This document shows, piece after piece, positions 34,835 to 44,094 of a stretch of DNA of 64,000 nt (its first letter is position 1; every line of letters begins with the position of its first letter). The stretch spans positions 236,904 through 300,903 of the forward strand of contig NZ_STGF01000004.1 of NCBI RefSeq assembly GCF_005222705.1, written 5' to 3'. The notes under the pieces were generated by a model. It was given only the letters and a program-made list of their open reading frames with translations, was not told where the DNA came from and ran no database searches. The stretch comes from Paenibacillus sp. SY21-1. GTDB taxonomy: Bacteria > Bacillota > Bacilli > Paenibacillales > Paenibacillaceae. Both the position numbers and the translations under genes were made by a program.

Positions 34835-34990
34835 CTCCATCTCCAACGGTCGCCCAGCACAATACATCAGCTTGACGGAACGTTTGCCGTCAGCCAAGTG
34901 CCTGGCCATTCTCCCTGAGAGTGCTCCCCTGACCATAAAGCCAATGACTTTAAGGAGGACAGGGGAGCAGGGGTCAGGCGTGCATGAAAA

Positions 34991-36166
34991 TCAATCCAGA
35001 AGCGCCTTGTTGCGCGCAATCAGCTCGATACGCTGCTCAACGCAGGCATACGAGCGAAGAGGGTCCTCGGGTGTGTTCAAGCAGTAGTCGAGCAGTTGTC
35101 CGACCGTAGTGGTTGCTACGTGACAGCGCGTATCGGACGATGCATAGTAGATATAGACGTCGCCGTTGTCTCTTGCAATGACGCCGTTGCAGAAGACGAC
35201 GTTGGAAACGTCGCCGACTCGCTCGTCTCCCTCCGGCGCAAGCAGATGGCCGCCGGGTCGATGAGTAACCTTGTCCGGCTCATAGAGATCGGAGAGGAAG
35301 GCGTACAGGACGTAACGCAGTCCGGCCGCCGTGTTGCGGACGCCGTGCGCAATGTGAATCCAGCCTTTTTCCGTTTTGATCGGGGCGGGCCCTTGTCCGT
35401 TTTTGACTTCCTTAATGGTATGATAGCTTCGGCTGTCCACGATTCGTTCGTTCTCGATAACGGCATGCTCGATCGACGCGGACAGTCCCCAGCCGATGCC
35501 TCCGCCTGAGCCTGCGTCTATAAAGCCGTCCTGCGGGCGGGTGTAGAACGCATATTTGCCGTCGATAAACTCCGGATGCAGCACGACGTTGCGCTGCTGG
35601 TTGGAAGCCGTGCGCAAATCATCGAGCCGCTCCCACACGGTCATATCCTTCGTTCTGACAATGCCGCATTGGGCGATTGCGCTGGACAGGTCGCCGGGCG
35701 GCGCATTCGGGTCCTTGCGTTCCGTACAGAACAGGCCGTAAATCCAGCCATCCTCATGCTCGACTAGACGCATATCGTACACGTTGACATCAGGCTCCTC
35801 TGTCTCTGGAAGGAGAATCGGAAGCTCGCGGAAACGAAAGCCGTCTACGCCGTTTTCGCTTTCGGCAACGGCAAAAAACGATTTGCGGTCATTTCCCTCG
35901 ACGCGGGCGACCAGCATGTATGTTCCATTTCGATAAATGGCGCCGGGATTAAAAACGCAATGTACGCCCAAGCGCTCCATGAAATAGGGGTTCGTTTCCG
36001 GATTCATATCATATTTCCAGGCGAGGGGAGCGTGCTCGGCCGTCAATACAGGCTCTGCATAACGATCAAAAATACCGTTGCCCAGCTCCTCCCGCTGATT
36101 TTGACGGGCGATCAACGCCTCGTAACGCTCAGTGAGCTTATGCTTGCGGTGCTCGAATGTGTTCAT
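34991..36166 (-). CDS. GH130 phosphorylase, probable 4-O-beta-D-mannosyl-D-glucose phosphorylase
   Basis: The start is ATG 36166 ([10 protein letters not shown]), 10 bases after GGAGG. The 391-residue protein has a five-blade propeller layout with the GH130 motifs [34 protein letters not shown], and [14 protein letters not shown]. The Asp in VYDMR is residue 131, the same number as the proton donor of the Bacteroides fragilis mannosylglucose phosphorylase as I recall it, and the length is nearly the same. The reaction is beta-mannosyl-glucose plus phosphate to alpha-mannose-1-phosphate plus glucose, in the cytoplasm. It follows the epimerase gene that would make its substrate. Confidence 0.9.
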   Translation of the reverse strand: MNTFEHRKHKLTERYEALIARQNQREELGNGIFDRYAEPVLTAEHAPLAWKYDMNPETNPYFMERLGVHCVFNPGAIYRNGTYMLVARVEGNDRKSFFAVAESENGVDGFRFRELPILLPETEEPDVNVYDMRLVEHEDGWIYGLFCTERKDPNAPPGDLSSAIAQCGIVRTKDMTVWERLDDLRTASNQQRNVVLHPEFIDGKYAFYTRPQDGFIDAGSGGGIGWGLSASIEHAVIENERIVDSRSYHTIKEVKNGQGPAPIKTEKGWIHIAHGVRNTAAGLRYVLYAFLSDLYEPDKVTHRPGGHLLAPEGDERVGDVSNVVFCNGVIARDNGDVYIYYASSDTRCHVATTTVGQLLDYCLNTPEDPLRSYACVEQRIELIARNKALLD

Positions 36167-36273
36167 GCGATTCAGTCCTCCACTATTTTGTAATAGGCCG
36201 TATATCGACCACAACGCCAAAAACCACGGACATTGCGAGTCACTGTCACTAAGAAGACAGCTTGCTAGCGAGC

Positions 36274-37467
36274 TTAGCCCTGCAGCCGTTCAATCATCTC
36301 AAAGCAAGCGCGTCCGTTATGATAGGGACATTTCCAAGCGCTGATTTTCTCGGTGTTGTCGCTTGGAGTACCGTCGCGCTTGACGCTCCATAGCCATTCG
36401 CCATACTTGCGGTCAACGAGGCGCTCCTCGATAAAGCGCCAGCTTTTAAGCGCCGCCTCCCGATATCGCTCGTCCCCGCTATGCTGATAGGCGTTGTAAA
36501 AGCCGACGACCGCCTCTGCCTGAGGCCACCAGTCCTTGTGCGAATCCAGCAGCGTGCCATCACCGTCGGCTTCGTTGAACAGGCCGCCGTCCTCATCGAC
36601 GCCTTCGAGCAAGACGGCTTCCGCCATGCGCAGCGCAAGAGCGCGCGCCTCCTTAAGCAGCTCGTCATCGCCGAGCGTTTCGGCCGCCTCAATAAGCAGC
36701 CAGCTTCCTTCTATATCGTGACCGTAGGAAATATGCGCAGACTTCCCTTGCCAGCGCTCGTCAAAAAATAATATGAAATGAGCGCTTTTGCTGTCGACAA
36801 TATGCCGCATCGTAACCTGGATCAGCTCGCTCAGCTTGACGCGCAGCTCCTCGGTGGGCCAACTGCGATAAAGGCTCGTGTAGGCTTCCATGATGTGAAG
36901 ATGGGTGTTCATTGATTTTTTTTCGTTCAAATCTCTTGCGCTCAAGCTGTTATCGTTCGTCTCCAGCCATTGGCGCGAGAGCGCTTCGAAATAGCCTTGA
37001 TTGTTGTTGTCATAGCTGTATCGTTCAAGCGTATGAAACAGCTCGATGCTCTGCTGAAGAGCCGCTTCGTTGCCCGTCGCCCGATAAAGCTCGGAAAACG
37101 CGTAGATCGCAAACGCTTGTCCGTAAATTTGTTTTTTTGTCTCCAGCGGCTGTCCGTGCGCGTCAACCATCCAGTACAAGCCGCCATATTCCCGGTCGAC
37201 AAAATGCTCGTTCAGGTAGCGGTAGGCGCGCTCTGCCATTTCCAGATAAGCGGCTTGGCCAAATAGCCTGTAGGCGTATGCAAAGGTCCATAATATGCGT
37301 GCATTTAAAACCAGGCTTTTAGGGGCCTGGTCGAGAACCGTCAAATCTCGGCTTATATGTCCATAGAAGCCGCCGTTTCGTTCATCGGGAGCATGCTTGA
37401 TCCAGAAGGCCAAAATGTTCTCATGCAGCTCTCGGTTTATGCTTTCCTGCCATAACGCGTCGTTCAT
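36274..37467 (-). CDS. Cellobiose/mannobiose 2-epimerase (AGE family)
   Basis: The 397-residue (alpha/alpha)6-barrel protein has the cellobiose 2-epimerase motifs [43 protein letters not shown] (His189), [12 protein letters not shown] (His250), [11 protein letters not shown] and [11 protein letters not shown] (His383). It converts the reducing glucose or mannose unit of beta-1,4 disaccharides, so mannobiose becomes mannosyl-glucose. The start overlaps the GH113 stop by four bases (37464-37467), so the genes are coupled. Placement between a mannanase and a GH130 phosphorylase indicates the mannobiose route. Confidence 0.92.
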   Translation of the reverse strand: MNDALWQESINRELHENILAFWIKHAPDERNGGFYGHISRDLTVLDQAPKSLVLNARILWTFAYAYRLFGQAAYLEMAERAYRYLNEHFVDREYGGLYWMVDAHGQPLETKKQIYGQAFAIYAFSELYRATGNEAALQQSIELFHTLERYSYDNNNQGYFEALSRQWLETNDNSLSARDLNEKKSMNTHLHIMEAYTSLYRSWPTEELRVKLSELIQVTMRHIVDSKSAHFILFFDERWQGKSAHISYGHDIEGSWLLIEAAETLGDDELLKEARALALRMAEAVLLEGVDEDGGLFNEADGDGTLLDSHKDWWPQAEAVVGFYNAYQHSGDERYREAALKSWRFIEERLVDRKYGEWLWSVKRDGTPSDNTEKISAWKCPYHNGRACFEMIERLQG

Positions 37468-38426
37468 ACTTGCACTTCCTCCCTTCGTTTTGTCGTAAAA
37501 TGGTTGCGTACCGTCGACTCGGCCTGCTTGCCGTACATGCAGTAATCATCGTTGGCCGCCGCTTGATCGAGCTCGTACAGCCTGGCCGGCCAGTCCCAGA
37601 GCATGAAGCCGCGAACCCATGCGCGCTTATCCGTTGCCGCAAACATCGTTTCATAAAATGCTCGCTGCGCCTCCTCGCTTGGCGCGCCGGCTAGCCCCCA
37701 ATCATTAGGCAAATGCTGCGATCCCTCGCGGCTCGGGCAACCTGCCTCCATAAAAAAGAAGGGCTTCCCGTATTCATGGACCACTTGCTCAATGCGGTCA
37801 AGCTGCGCCTCCCAATCGGCAATCGGGTAGTAGCCGCTAGAGGATATCACGTCAAGCGCATCCCACCAGCTCACCCGATCCTCCTGATATTTGTCGCAAT
37901 TGTAGGTGATCGTGCCGGAATAAGCTTGCCTCACTTTCGCAATAAGCTCTCGCCATTCCCGCTCGCGCCGATCCGTCTGAACCATTTCGCAGCCGATGCA
38001 AAGCATCTCGCAGCCCGTTTGCTGGGCAATTGCGGCATAGTGGAGAATGAATTCGCTATACGAAGCAAACCAGTCCGACCACTTCGGCTCGCAAGGAACG
38101 TCATGGTCAAAAAAATGGATATGAGCACGCCACGTTCCGTTGGCGCAGTTTACGACAGGCTTCAGGCATACGGATAGCCCAAGCTGCTTCGCATGGCGAA
38201 TCGCGGCGATTACTTCCTCGTCAGACACGGTGGGAGCCTCGCGAAATTTAATTTCCGTCGCTTGCGGGTGATCCTGAAGCGCAGCGAACGTAATCGCCGT
38301 CCAATTGACCTCCAGCCTTTCGGCCATAAGACGCATCGACCGTTCGGCCTCTGCGCCGGTCCATGTGCCGCGTACGCCGGTCCAGCCCCAGGTCATGCCT
38401 GCAATATAGTTTAATTCAGTTGCCAT
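37464..38426 (-). CDS. GH113-type beta-mannanase/mannooligosaccharide hydrolase, cytoplasmic
   Basis: I place the start at ATG 38426 (MATELNYIAGMTWGW), because the 22 codons before it lie in the operator region. The 320-residue TIM-barrel protein has no signal peptide. Two catalytic glutamates are visible: E147 in CIGCEM and E227 in FMEAGCPS. Their 80-residue spacing equals that of the Alicyclobacillus GH113 enzyme (E151/E231, from memory). It would cut imported beta-1,4-mannooligosaccharides to mannobiose or mannose. It heads the minus-strand mannan operon. Confidence 0.85.
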   Translation of the reverse strand: MATELNYIAGMTWGWTGVRGTWTGAEAERSMRLMAERLEVNWTAITFAALQDHPQATEIKFREAPTVSDEEVIAAIRHAKQLGLSVCLKPVVNCANGTWRAHIHFFDHDVPCEPKWSDWFASYSEFILHYAAIAQQTGCEMLCIGCEMVQTDRREREWRELIAKVRQAYSGTITYNCDKYQEDRVSWWDALDVISSSGYYPIADWEAQLDRIEQVVHEYGKPFFFMEAGCPSREGSQHLPNDWGLAGAPSEEAQRAFYETMFAATDKRAWVRGFMLWDWPARLYELDQAAANDDYCMYGKQAESTVRNHFTTKRREEVQV

Positions 38427-38455
38427 AAATGTCGCCTCGCTTACAAATGAATAAT

Positions 38456-38492
38456 TTGTTAGAGCTAACAAAAGAGAGTTGTTATATAACAA
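38456..38492. promoter_or_regulatory. Twin palindromic operators of the mannan locus
   Basis: TTGTTAGAGCTAACAA (38456-38471, perfect 7-base arms) and TTGTTATATAACAA (38479-38492, perfect palindrome) share the TTGTTA half-site, and their centres are 22 bp apart, two helical turns. They lie 30-66 bases before the GH113 start, in the 318-base divergent region 38427-38744. The half-site resembles LacI-family operators; the binder is not proven. Confidence 0.75.
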
Positions 38493-38744
38493 GTAAACTC
38501 GATTGGCGAGTGGTTTGCAATACTTTTTTACGCTCTGTTTAGAGGCGAGGCGGAAGCTTCATTAATAGGGAGAAAAAACGGTTAAAATCTGCGATATATC
38601 CTGCTTGTCCAACAAAAATAGCGTTTTCATAAAAAGTCATTTGAAGACTAGAAATCGCATTTTAAACCATTTTAGAACGGGATTGAATGCAGTATGATCA
38701 AATATGTAAGCGGAATCAATTTAATTCATAAAGGGGAGTAGAAT

Positions 38745-40064
38745 ATGAAAAAACATTATTCGTTAGCTTTGGCATCGGTAATTATGCTAACAACTTTGGC
38801 GGCATGCGGTGGCGGAAACAATACAGAAACGGCAACGAACGCACCGACCAACGCGCAGACTACGGACGCGGCGACGAACAAGCCCGACAACAGCGGCGGC
38901 GATGCGGAGCCCGAAATTTCCGGCGAAGTTATTTTTCTGACGAACCGGACGGATATGATCGATAAGCAATACAACGATTACGAGAAACGTTTTGAGGAAA
39001 AGTATCCGGGCGTGGATCTGAAATTCGAAGCGATTACCGACTACGACAAAACGTTGAAAATACGGATCGCCTCCGGCGAATTCCCGGATGTCGTGTTCGT
39101 GCCCACCATTCCGAATGTAGAGCTGTCCAACTATTTTGCTCCGCTTGACGATATTGAGTTTTCCGGTGACATCCACTTTAAGGATCTCAAGGCGCATGAG
39201 GGCAAAATGTACGGCATTTCCTCCGGCGCTTCGACGGTTGGCCTCGTCTACAACAAAAAAGCGTTCGAAAAGGCAGGCATTGCCGAGCCTCCAAAAACGT
39301 ACGACGAATTGCTGGCAGCGGCGCAGAAGCTTAAAGATGCGGGCAGCGTGCCGCTGGCGTCCAACTTCAAGGACAAATGGCCGCTTGATACATGGGTATA
39401 TGACGTGCCGTCCTTGATTGGCGGGGATTCGGCCCATCAGAACAAGCGGGCAGAGACGGACACTCCTTATACGCTTGACAACGCATACGGCAAATCGTGG
39501 AGCATTTTGCGCGAGCTGCATCAGAAGGGCTTCCTTGAGCCGGACGTTAACTCCACCAACTGGGAGCAGTCCAAGAAGGATGTCGCCTCCGGCAAGTTTG
39601 CCATGTACCTGCTCGGCAACTGGGTCATTAACCAGGTCATCGAGAATGGCGCGGCGTCCGAGGATATCGGCTTCTTCCCGTTCCCGGTCGACAACACCGG
39701 CGTTGCCAAAGCTCCGCTTAACCCGGACTTCTTCTATGCCGTGAACAAAAAAGGCAACGTAGAAGCGGCCAAAGCGTTCGTACGCTGGATGATCGAGGAA
39801 TCCGGCTATGAGGATTTCGCTGGGTTTATTCCCACGCTTAAAGACCGTGAGCCTAAGCTTTCCCAGCTTGCAGAGTTCAATGGCTACAATCCAACGTTTT
39901 TTGAGCCGGCCGCTCCGGAGGATGCCGCAACGCAAATCCAGAACAAGGCGCAGCTTGATCAAGCGGCAGTCGTACAGGAATTTGTGCTGTCGAAGGACCC
40001 GCAGAAGGTGCTGGACAAAGTGAACACGGCCTGGGCCAAGGCGAAAAAGGATTTGGGACTGTAA
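38745..40064 (+). CDS. CUT1 sugar ABC transporter binding lipoprotein (mannooligosaccharide, inferred)
   Basis: The 439-residue protein has a lipoprotein signal (LTTLAACGGGN), a Thr/Asn-rich linker, and a family-1 solute-binding fold (GEVIFLTNRTDM; YGISSGASTVGLVYNKKAF; GKFAMYLLGNWVINQ). AAGGGGAG precedes the ATG. Two permease genes and a response regulator follow. The divergent mannan enzymes suggest beta-mannooligosaccharides as ligand. No ATPase is encoded here, as is normal for CUT1 systems that share an MsmK-type ATPase. Confidence 0.92.
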   Translation: MKKHYSLALASVIMLTTLAACGGGNNTETATNAPTNAQTTDAATNKPDNSGGDAEPEISGEVIFLTNRTDMIDKQYNDYEKRFEEKYPGVDLKFEAITDYDKTLKIRIASGEFPDVVFVPTIPNVELSNYFAPLDDIEFSGDIHFKDLKAHEGKMYGISSGASTVGLVYNKKAFEKAGIAEPPKTYDELLAAAQKLKDAGSVPLASNFKDKWPLDTWVYDVPSLIGGDSAHQNKRAETDTPYTLDNAYGKSWSILRELHQKGFLEPDVNSTNWEQSKKDVASGKFAMYLLGNWVINQVIENGAASEDIGFFPFPVDNTGVAKAPLNPDFFYAVNKKGNVEAAKAFVRWMIEESGYEDFAGFIPTLKDREPKLSQLAEFNGYNPTFFEPAAPEDAATQIQNKAQLDQAAVVQEFVLSKDPQKVLDKVNTAWAKAKKDLGL

Positions 40065-40157
40065 GCTAAAGATTAACGGGCAGCATGCGGGATGGACGTC
40101 CGCCCAGGGCGCGCCGTCCTGCATCTGCAGACGAGAGAGGAAGGAAGGGGCTGTCCA

Positions 40158-41048
40158 ATGTTCAGCAAACTCCCTTTTCATACGCAAAAGAGGTTTGTCA
40201 TCATTGCTTTCGTATCGATACCGCTGTTGCTGCTGCTTACCTTCTCCTACTACCCTGCAATGGAGCTTATCAGGCTAAGCTTCACAAGCTGGGACGGCTT
40301 AAGTCCGAACAAGGAGTGGATCGGCTGGGACAATTACAAGGAGGTATTCTCCAATCCGGCCATTTTCGGCGTATTTAAGCATAATTTCGCTTATTTTGTA
40401 GTCGGAATCGTGCAGAACATCACTGCCATCTATTTTGCGGTCGTGCTGAACAGCAAGCTTAAGGGGAAAAACTTTTTCCGGCTGCTGCTCTTTTTGCCTT
40501 ACATTCTGAACGGCGTTGCTGTCGCTTATTTATTCGGATATGTCTACGATACAACAAACGGATCGTTGAATTATATGCTTGGGCAGCTGGGCTTTGACGC
40601 GCTGGCAAGCACAAGCTGGCTCGGGAACGAGTCGTTTGTCAACTATACGTTGGCCTCCATCGGCTTTTGGCGGTTTATGGGCTTCAATATGGTCATTTAT
40701 TTAGCTGCGCTCCAATCGATTCCGAGCGATATTTATGAAGCGGCCTCGATTGACGGGGCAAACGGCTGGCAGAAATTCATTCATATTACATTGCCGAACA
40801 TTTACAAAATAATCGAGCTTAACTTGTTCCTGACCGTTACAGGCGCGCTGGAGGTATTCGATCTTCCGTTCGTGCTGACCAAGGGCGGACCAGCAGGGGC
40901 AAGCGAAACGTTTGTTATGAAAATTCTCGAGACGGCGTTCCAGTTTAACAATTACGGACTCGCTTCGGCGATGAGCGTTGTCTTGTTGCTTTTTGTCGTA
41001 ATCGTGATATCCATTCAACGGTATTTGCTTAGCAGGAAGGGGGACTGA
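40158..41048 (+). CDS. CUT1 sugar ABC permease 1 (MalF/LacF type)
   Basis: I use ATG 40158 (MFSKLPFHT), 7 bases after GGAAGGGG; the open frame begins further upstream. The 296-residue protein has six membrane segments, starting FVIIAFVSIPLLLLLTFSYY, and the EAA loop IYEAASIDGANGWQKFIHITLP that contacts the ATPase. It forms the channel with the next gene's product, five bases downstream. Confidence 0.93.
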   Translation: MFSKLPFHTQKRFVIIAFVSIPLLLLLTFSYYPAMELIRLSFTSWDGLSPNKEWIGWDNYKEVFSNPAIFGVFKHNFAYFVVGIVQNITAIYFAVVLNSKLKGKNFFRLLLFLPYILNGVAVAYLFGYVYDTTNGSLNYMLGQLGFDALASTSWLGNESFVNYTLASIGFWRFMGFNMVIYLAALQSIPSDIYEAASIDGANGWQKFIHITLPNIYKIIELNLFLTVTGALEVFDLPFVLTKGGPAGASETFVMKILETAFQFNNYGLASAMSVVLLLFVVIVISIQRYLLSRKGD

Positions 41049-41052
41049 AGCG

Positions 41053-41883
41053 ATGAGCCGGACCAACCGCATTTGGGATTCTGTCAAATACGCGACGCTT
41101 CTGCTCGCCGTATTCGCCATTCTTTTCCCGCCTTATATTATCGTAGTCAACGCCTTCAAAACGAAGGAGGAATTCCACAGCAAATCGTACATTTCCATGC
41201 CGGACAGCTTTCTTTATCTTAAAAACTTTGCGCAGGCGTTCAAGCAGGCCGACATGTCCACCGCTTTTGGGAATACGCTGATTATTGTGGCGGTGACGCT
41301 CTTTTTCAATATTTTGCTGGGCTCGGCTTTCTGTTACGCCGTAGGGCGCTTCAATTTCAAATTCAGAGGGCCGCTCGTGGGGCTGTTCCTGTTCGCAACG
41401 ATTATTCCGTCCATTACGACGCAGGTCGTCAACTACAAAACGATTCAAATGCTCGATCTGACGAACAATCTGATGGGACCGGCGCTGATCTATGTCGGAG
41501 CGGATATTTTGCAAATTTATATTTTTCTGCAGTTTATTCGCAGCATTCCCTATGAGCTGGACGAAAGCGCGATGCTGGAAGGGGCTTCGCTAATCCGGAT
41601 TTTCCGTTCGATTATTTTCCCGCTGCTCGCGCCTGCGACAGCTACGATCGTCATTCTCAAAACAATTGCGATTTACAACGATATGTATGTGCCGTATTTA
41701 TATTTGCCGCGGGCGGAGCATGTCGTGGTGTCCACCTCGCTGATGCGCTTTTTCGGAGTGAACAGCGGCGACTGGCAAATGATTTCGTCAGCCATCCTGA
41801 TTATTATGCTTCCGACGTCCGTATTGTATCTATTTTTGCAAAAATACATCTTTGCCGGGGTGACGAGCGGCGCAGTTAAATAA
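41053..41883 (+). CDS. CUT1 sugar ABC permease 2 (MalG/LacG type)
   Basis: The 276-residue protein has six membrane segments and the EAA loop (LDESAMLEGASLIRIFRSIIFPLL). It also has the family's N-terminal LFPPYIIVVNAFKTKEEF. GGAAGGGGG precedes the ATG. It completes the transporter begun by the previous two genes. Confidence 0.93.
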   Translation: MSRTNRIWDSVKYATLLLAVFAILFPPYIIVVNAFKTKEEFHSKSYISMPDSFLYLKNFAQAFKQADMSTAFGNTLIIVAVTLFFNILLGSAFCYAVGRFNFKFRGPLVGLFLFATIIPSITTQVVNYKTIQMLDLTNNLMGPALIYVGADILQIYIFLQFIRSIPYELDESAMLEGASLIRIFRSIIFPLLAPATATIVILKTIAIYNDMYVPYLYLPRAEHVVVSTSLMRFFGVNSGDWQMISSAILIIMLPTSVLYLFLQKYIFAGVTSGAVK

Positions 41884-41959
41884 CCAGCCGATTATTCCCG
41901 TTGCATAGACGGTCATTTTGGCTCAAACTGATAAGGGAAGCGTCTAAGGGGTGATAGGC

Positions 41960-42700
41960 ATGAATATTATCATTGCGGATGATGAGGAATTTATTAGGCT
42001 GGGCCTGCAGAAAATATTGGGCAAAATGGAGCTGGGCATACGGGTGCTTGGCTCATACAGCAACGGTCATGATGCCTGGTCGCATATTTCGCAGCTGGAG
42101 GATGGCGAGCTTGATGTGCTCATAACGGATATTAAAATGCCGATGATGGACGGACTCCGGCTTATTGAGCAGCTCAAGGACAGACCGGTGGCCAAAATCG
42201 TGCTCAGCGGCTTCAGCGAATTCGAATATGCACGCAGAGCGCTGCGCTATGGCGTAAAGGATTATTTGCTCAAGCCGGTTGACAAGGCAAGCCTGCATGA
42301 GCTCCTTGTTCGGATTCGGCAAGAGCGACAGCAAGCCGCCGAAGAAGTGCCGGACGATGCGGAGCGGCTGACGCGGGAGCATTATGTGATCGAGCAGATG
42401 AAAAGCATCGTAGAGCAGGACTACGGCAAGAACTTCGAGATGGAGCGGATTGCCGAGACGGTAGGCATGAGCGCAAGCTACTTGAGCAGACTGTTTCGGC
42501 AGGAAACGGGAAAGACGTTGACCGAATACCTGATCGAAATTAGGATTGAGAAGGCGAAGCAATATTTGGACGATCACCCGAGTCTGAAAAACTATGAAAT
42601 TTCTCAGCTGGTCGGCTATAGCGATCCCGTATACTTCAACAAGCTTTTCAAAAAAATGGTTGGCGTTACTCCTAAAGATTATAAGGCTAGCCCGCGTTAA
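41960..42700 (+). CDS. YesN-type response regulator with AraC output domain
   Basis: The start is ATG 41960, 9 bases after AAGGGG; a GTG at 41951 overlaps the ribosome site. The 246-residue protein has a receiver domain with phosphorylation site Asp57 (LITDIKMPMMDG) and Lys in LLKPVD. The C-terminal AraC HTH pair reads GMSASYLSRLFRQETGKTL and NYEISQLVGYSDPVYFNKLF. It has no kinase neighbour. The only YesM kinase in the window is 18 kb upstream, next to a homologue of this operon's binding protein, which makes it the natural candidate partner. Confidence 0.93.
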   Translation: MNIIIADDEEFIRLGLQKILGKMELGIRVLGSYSNGHDAWSHISQLEDGELDVLITDIKMPMMDGLRLIEQLKDRPVAKIVLSGFSEFEYARRALRYGVKDYLLKPVDKASLHELLVRIRQERQQAAEEVPDDAERLTREHYVIEQMKSIVEQDYGKNFEMERIAETVGMSASYLSRLFRQETGKTLTEYLIEIRIEKAKQYLDDHPSLKNYEISQLVGYSDPVYFNKLFKKMVGVTPKDYKASPR

Positions 42701-42713
42701 TACGCTTTGCGCC

Positions 42714-42762
42714 AAAAAAAAGACGTTCGTGCAATCGGGCATGTCCCGGCGAACGTCTTTTT
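42714..42762. terminator. Bidirectional terminator between the regulator and AIM24 genes
   Basis: AAAAAAAAGACGTTCG and CGAACGTCTTTTT form a perfect stem with A- and T-runs on opposite sides, so it can serve both converging units. Confidence 0.92.
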
Positions 42763-42798
42763 CTGATATATGGGTTCAATCTGGTCCTGCATACAGCA

Positions 42799-43488
42799 TC
42801 ACTTGATATAAATGCCGCCGAAAGGCAGCACTTCGCGAAGTATTCGTTTGATAAAACCGCCGTTCTGAAGCTGCTCCTCAAGATCGGCATCCCGCGACCC
42901 GGTCTGGATGAGCACGGGACCGGTGCCTCGAAGCTCCCATTGCACATTCATATGCTGGCTGGCCAGCTTGTTGCCGTATACCGACAACTGAATGGATGCC
43001 GTTTCGGGATAGGCGACCAGCGCGCCGGTTTCGACAAACAAAGGTCTTGTCGGATGCAGCTGGATCGCCTTGACGTCGCCGGCTGTTACAATGCCAAGCG
43101 TGCCGGGCCCCGAGAAGCGCATGCGGATAAATTCCTTTGTAATCCAGGCATTCTTGAGCTTCTGAACGACCGATTTGCTCGTCATTCCTTCGCTAAAGAA
43201 AATAACGTGACGAAAGTCGAACAGCAGGTTGCTGCCTTTGTCGATCTCCATCGCTTCCAGGGAGCAGCCGGCAGGCAAGCCCAGTATAAATTCAGCCGGG
43301 CCGCTGAGCAAGGAGCGGACCAGACGCTTCTTGCGGTACATGCCGGCAATGTCCATTAACCGGTCTTCCCGGCTTTGGGGCGCTCCCTGGTAGGCGATAA
43401 TTGATTTCGGATGCAGGACATGCAGCTTGTCGTTCTCCTCAAGCGCAATATGCACATGTCCGGTCTGGGCAGGTACGGTCAGCTTCAT
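42799..43488 (-). CDS. AIM24/TIGR00266 family protein
   Basis: The 229-residue protein has the beta-rich AIM24 pattern: LHPKSIIAYQGAPQ, LLFDFRHVIFFSEG, FSGPGTLGIV, and FVETGALVAYPET. It lacks a signal peptide. The bacterial role is not established; mitochondrial AIM24 affects cristae. It overlaps by four bases the upstream coiled-coil protein (ATGA at 43485-43488), so both are made together. Confidence 0.82.
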   Translation of the reverse strand: MKLTVPAQTGHVHIALEENDKLHVLHPKSIIAYQGAPQSREDRLMDIAGMYRKKRLVRSLLSGPAEFILGLPAGCSLEAMEIDKGSNLLFDFRHVIFFSEGMTSKSVVQKLKNAWITKEFIRMRFSGPGTLGIVTAGDVKAIQLHPTRPLFVETGALVAYPETASIQLSVYGNKLASQHMNVQWELRGTGPVLIQTGSRDADLEEQLQNGGFIKRILREVLPFGGIYIK

Positions 43489-44003
43489 CCGCTAATGCCG
43501 CTTCCGCCAGCCGAGCGTTGTCTGCGCCATACGAGATAGCGCCAAAGTCGAAGAGAGACGATATAGACCGCCAGCAGCGCGACCAGCGTAATGCCGGTCG
43601 TCATAAGCTTGTCCCAAAAGGAGCGGCGTTCCTCTCTCATCTGGGCAAGCTCTGCTTGAAGACTGGCATTCTGTTCGATTAATTGCTGGTTCTGAGCGGA
43701 TAATTCATCCTGCTTCTGCATAAATTCGGCTGTCGACTGCTGCGTAGCGGCAAGCTGCTCCTGCTGACGGCGAGCAGCCTCCTCTGCGGCCTGCTGCGCC
43801 TCCGCCAGCCTGCGCTGCTGCTCGGCAAGCTCGGCTTTGGCCTCCAGATATTTCCCCTCAAGCTCATCAATCTGCTTTGGAGCATCGTAAATTTGTTTGA
43901 TTCGATCAAAAAATCCCGCATGTACGGCGGGCTGCGGCACAGCCGCAAGCATAATGGCAATAAGACCAGTCATCATCAACGCTTTGCGCAATGGAATGAG
44001 CAT
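43485..44003 (-). CDS. Exported coiled-coil protein with C-terminal membrane anchor
   Basis: The 172-residue protein has an N-terminal signal or membrane segment (LMMTGLIAIMLAAVPQPAVHA). A long Glu/Gln/Ala coiled coil spans about residues 45-125 (LAEQQRRLAEAQQAAEEA). A membrane segment near 133-153 is followed by a basic tail (RLWRYLVWRRQR). The layout resembles TPM-like envelope proteins lacking the TPM domain. Function unknown; coupling to AIM24 suggests a joint membrane role. Confidence 0.8.
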   Translation of the reverse strand: MLIPLRKALMMTGLIAIMLAAVPQPAVHAGFFDRIKQIYDAPKQIDELEGKYLEAKAELAEQQRRLAEAQQAAEEAARRQQEQLAATQQSTAEFMQKQDELSAQNQQLIEQNASLQAELAQMREERRSFWDKLMTTGITLVALLAVYIVSLRLWRYLVWRRQRSAGGSGISG

Positions 44004-44094
44004 AACATCAGCTCCCTTCAGCCTTCGACATGAGAGAGGCGTAATGCTTCCATTATACAGCTTTTTCCGACAATAGTCTCGTTTGGCCGCTGCG

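Noticed and set aside
34586..34918. Plus-strand frame with LLKYT repeats
   Set aside because: It is a translation of the 15-bp repeat; no supported start and no family resemblance.
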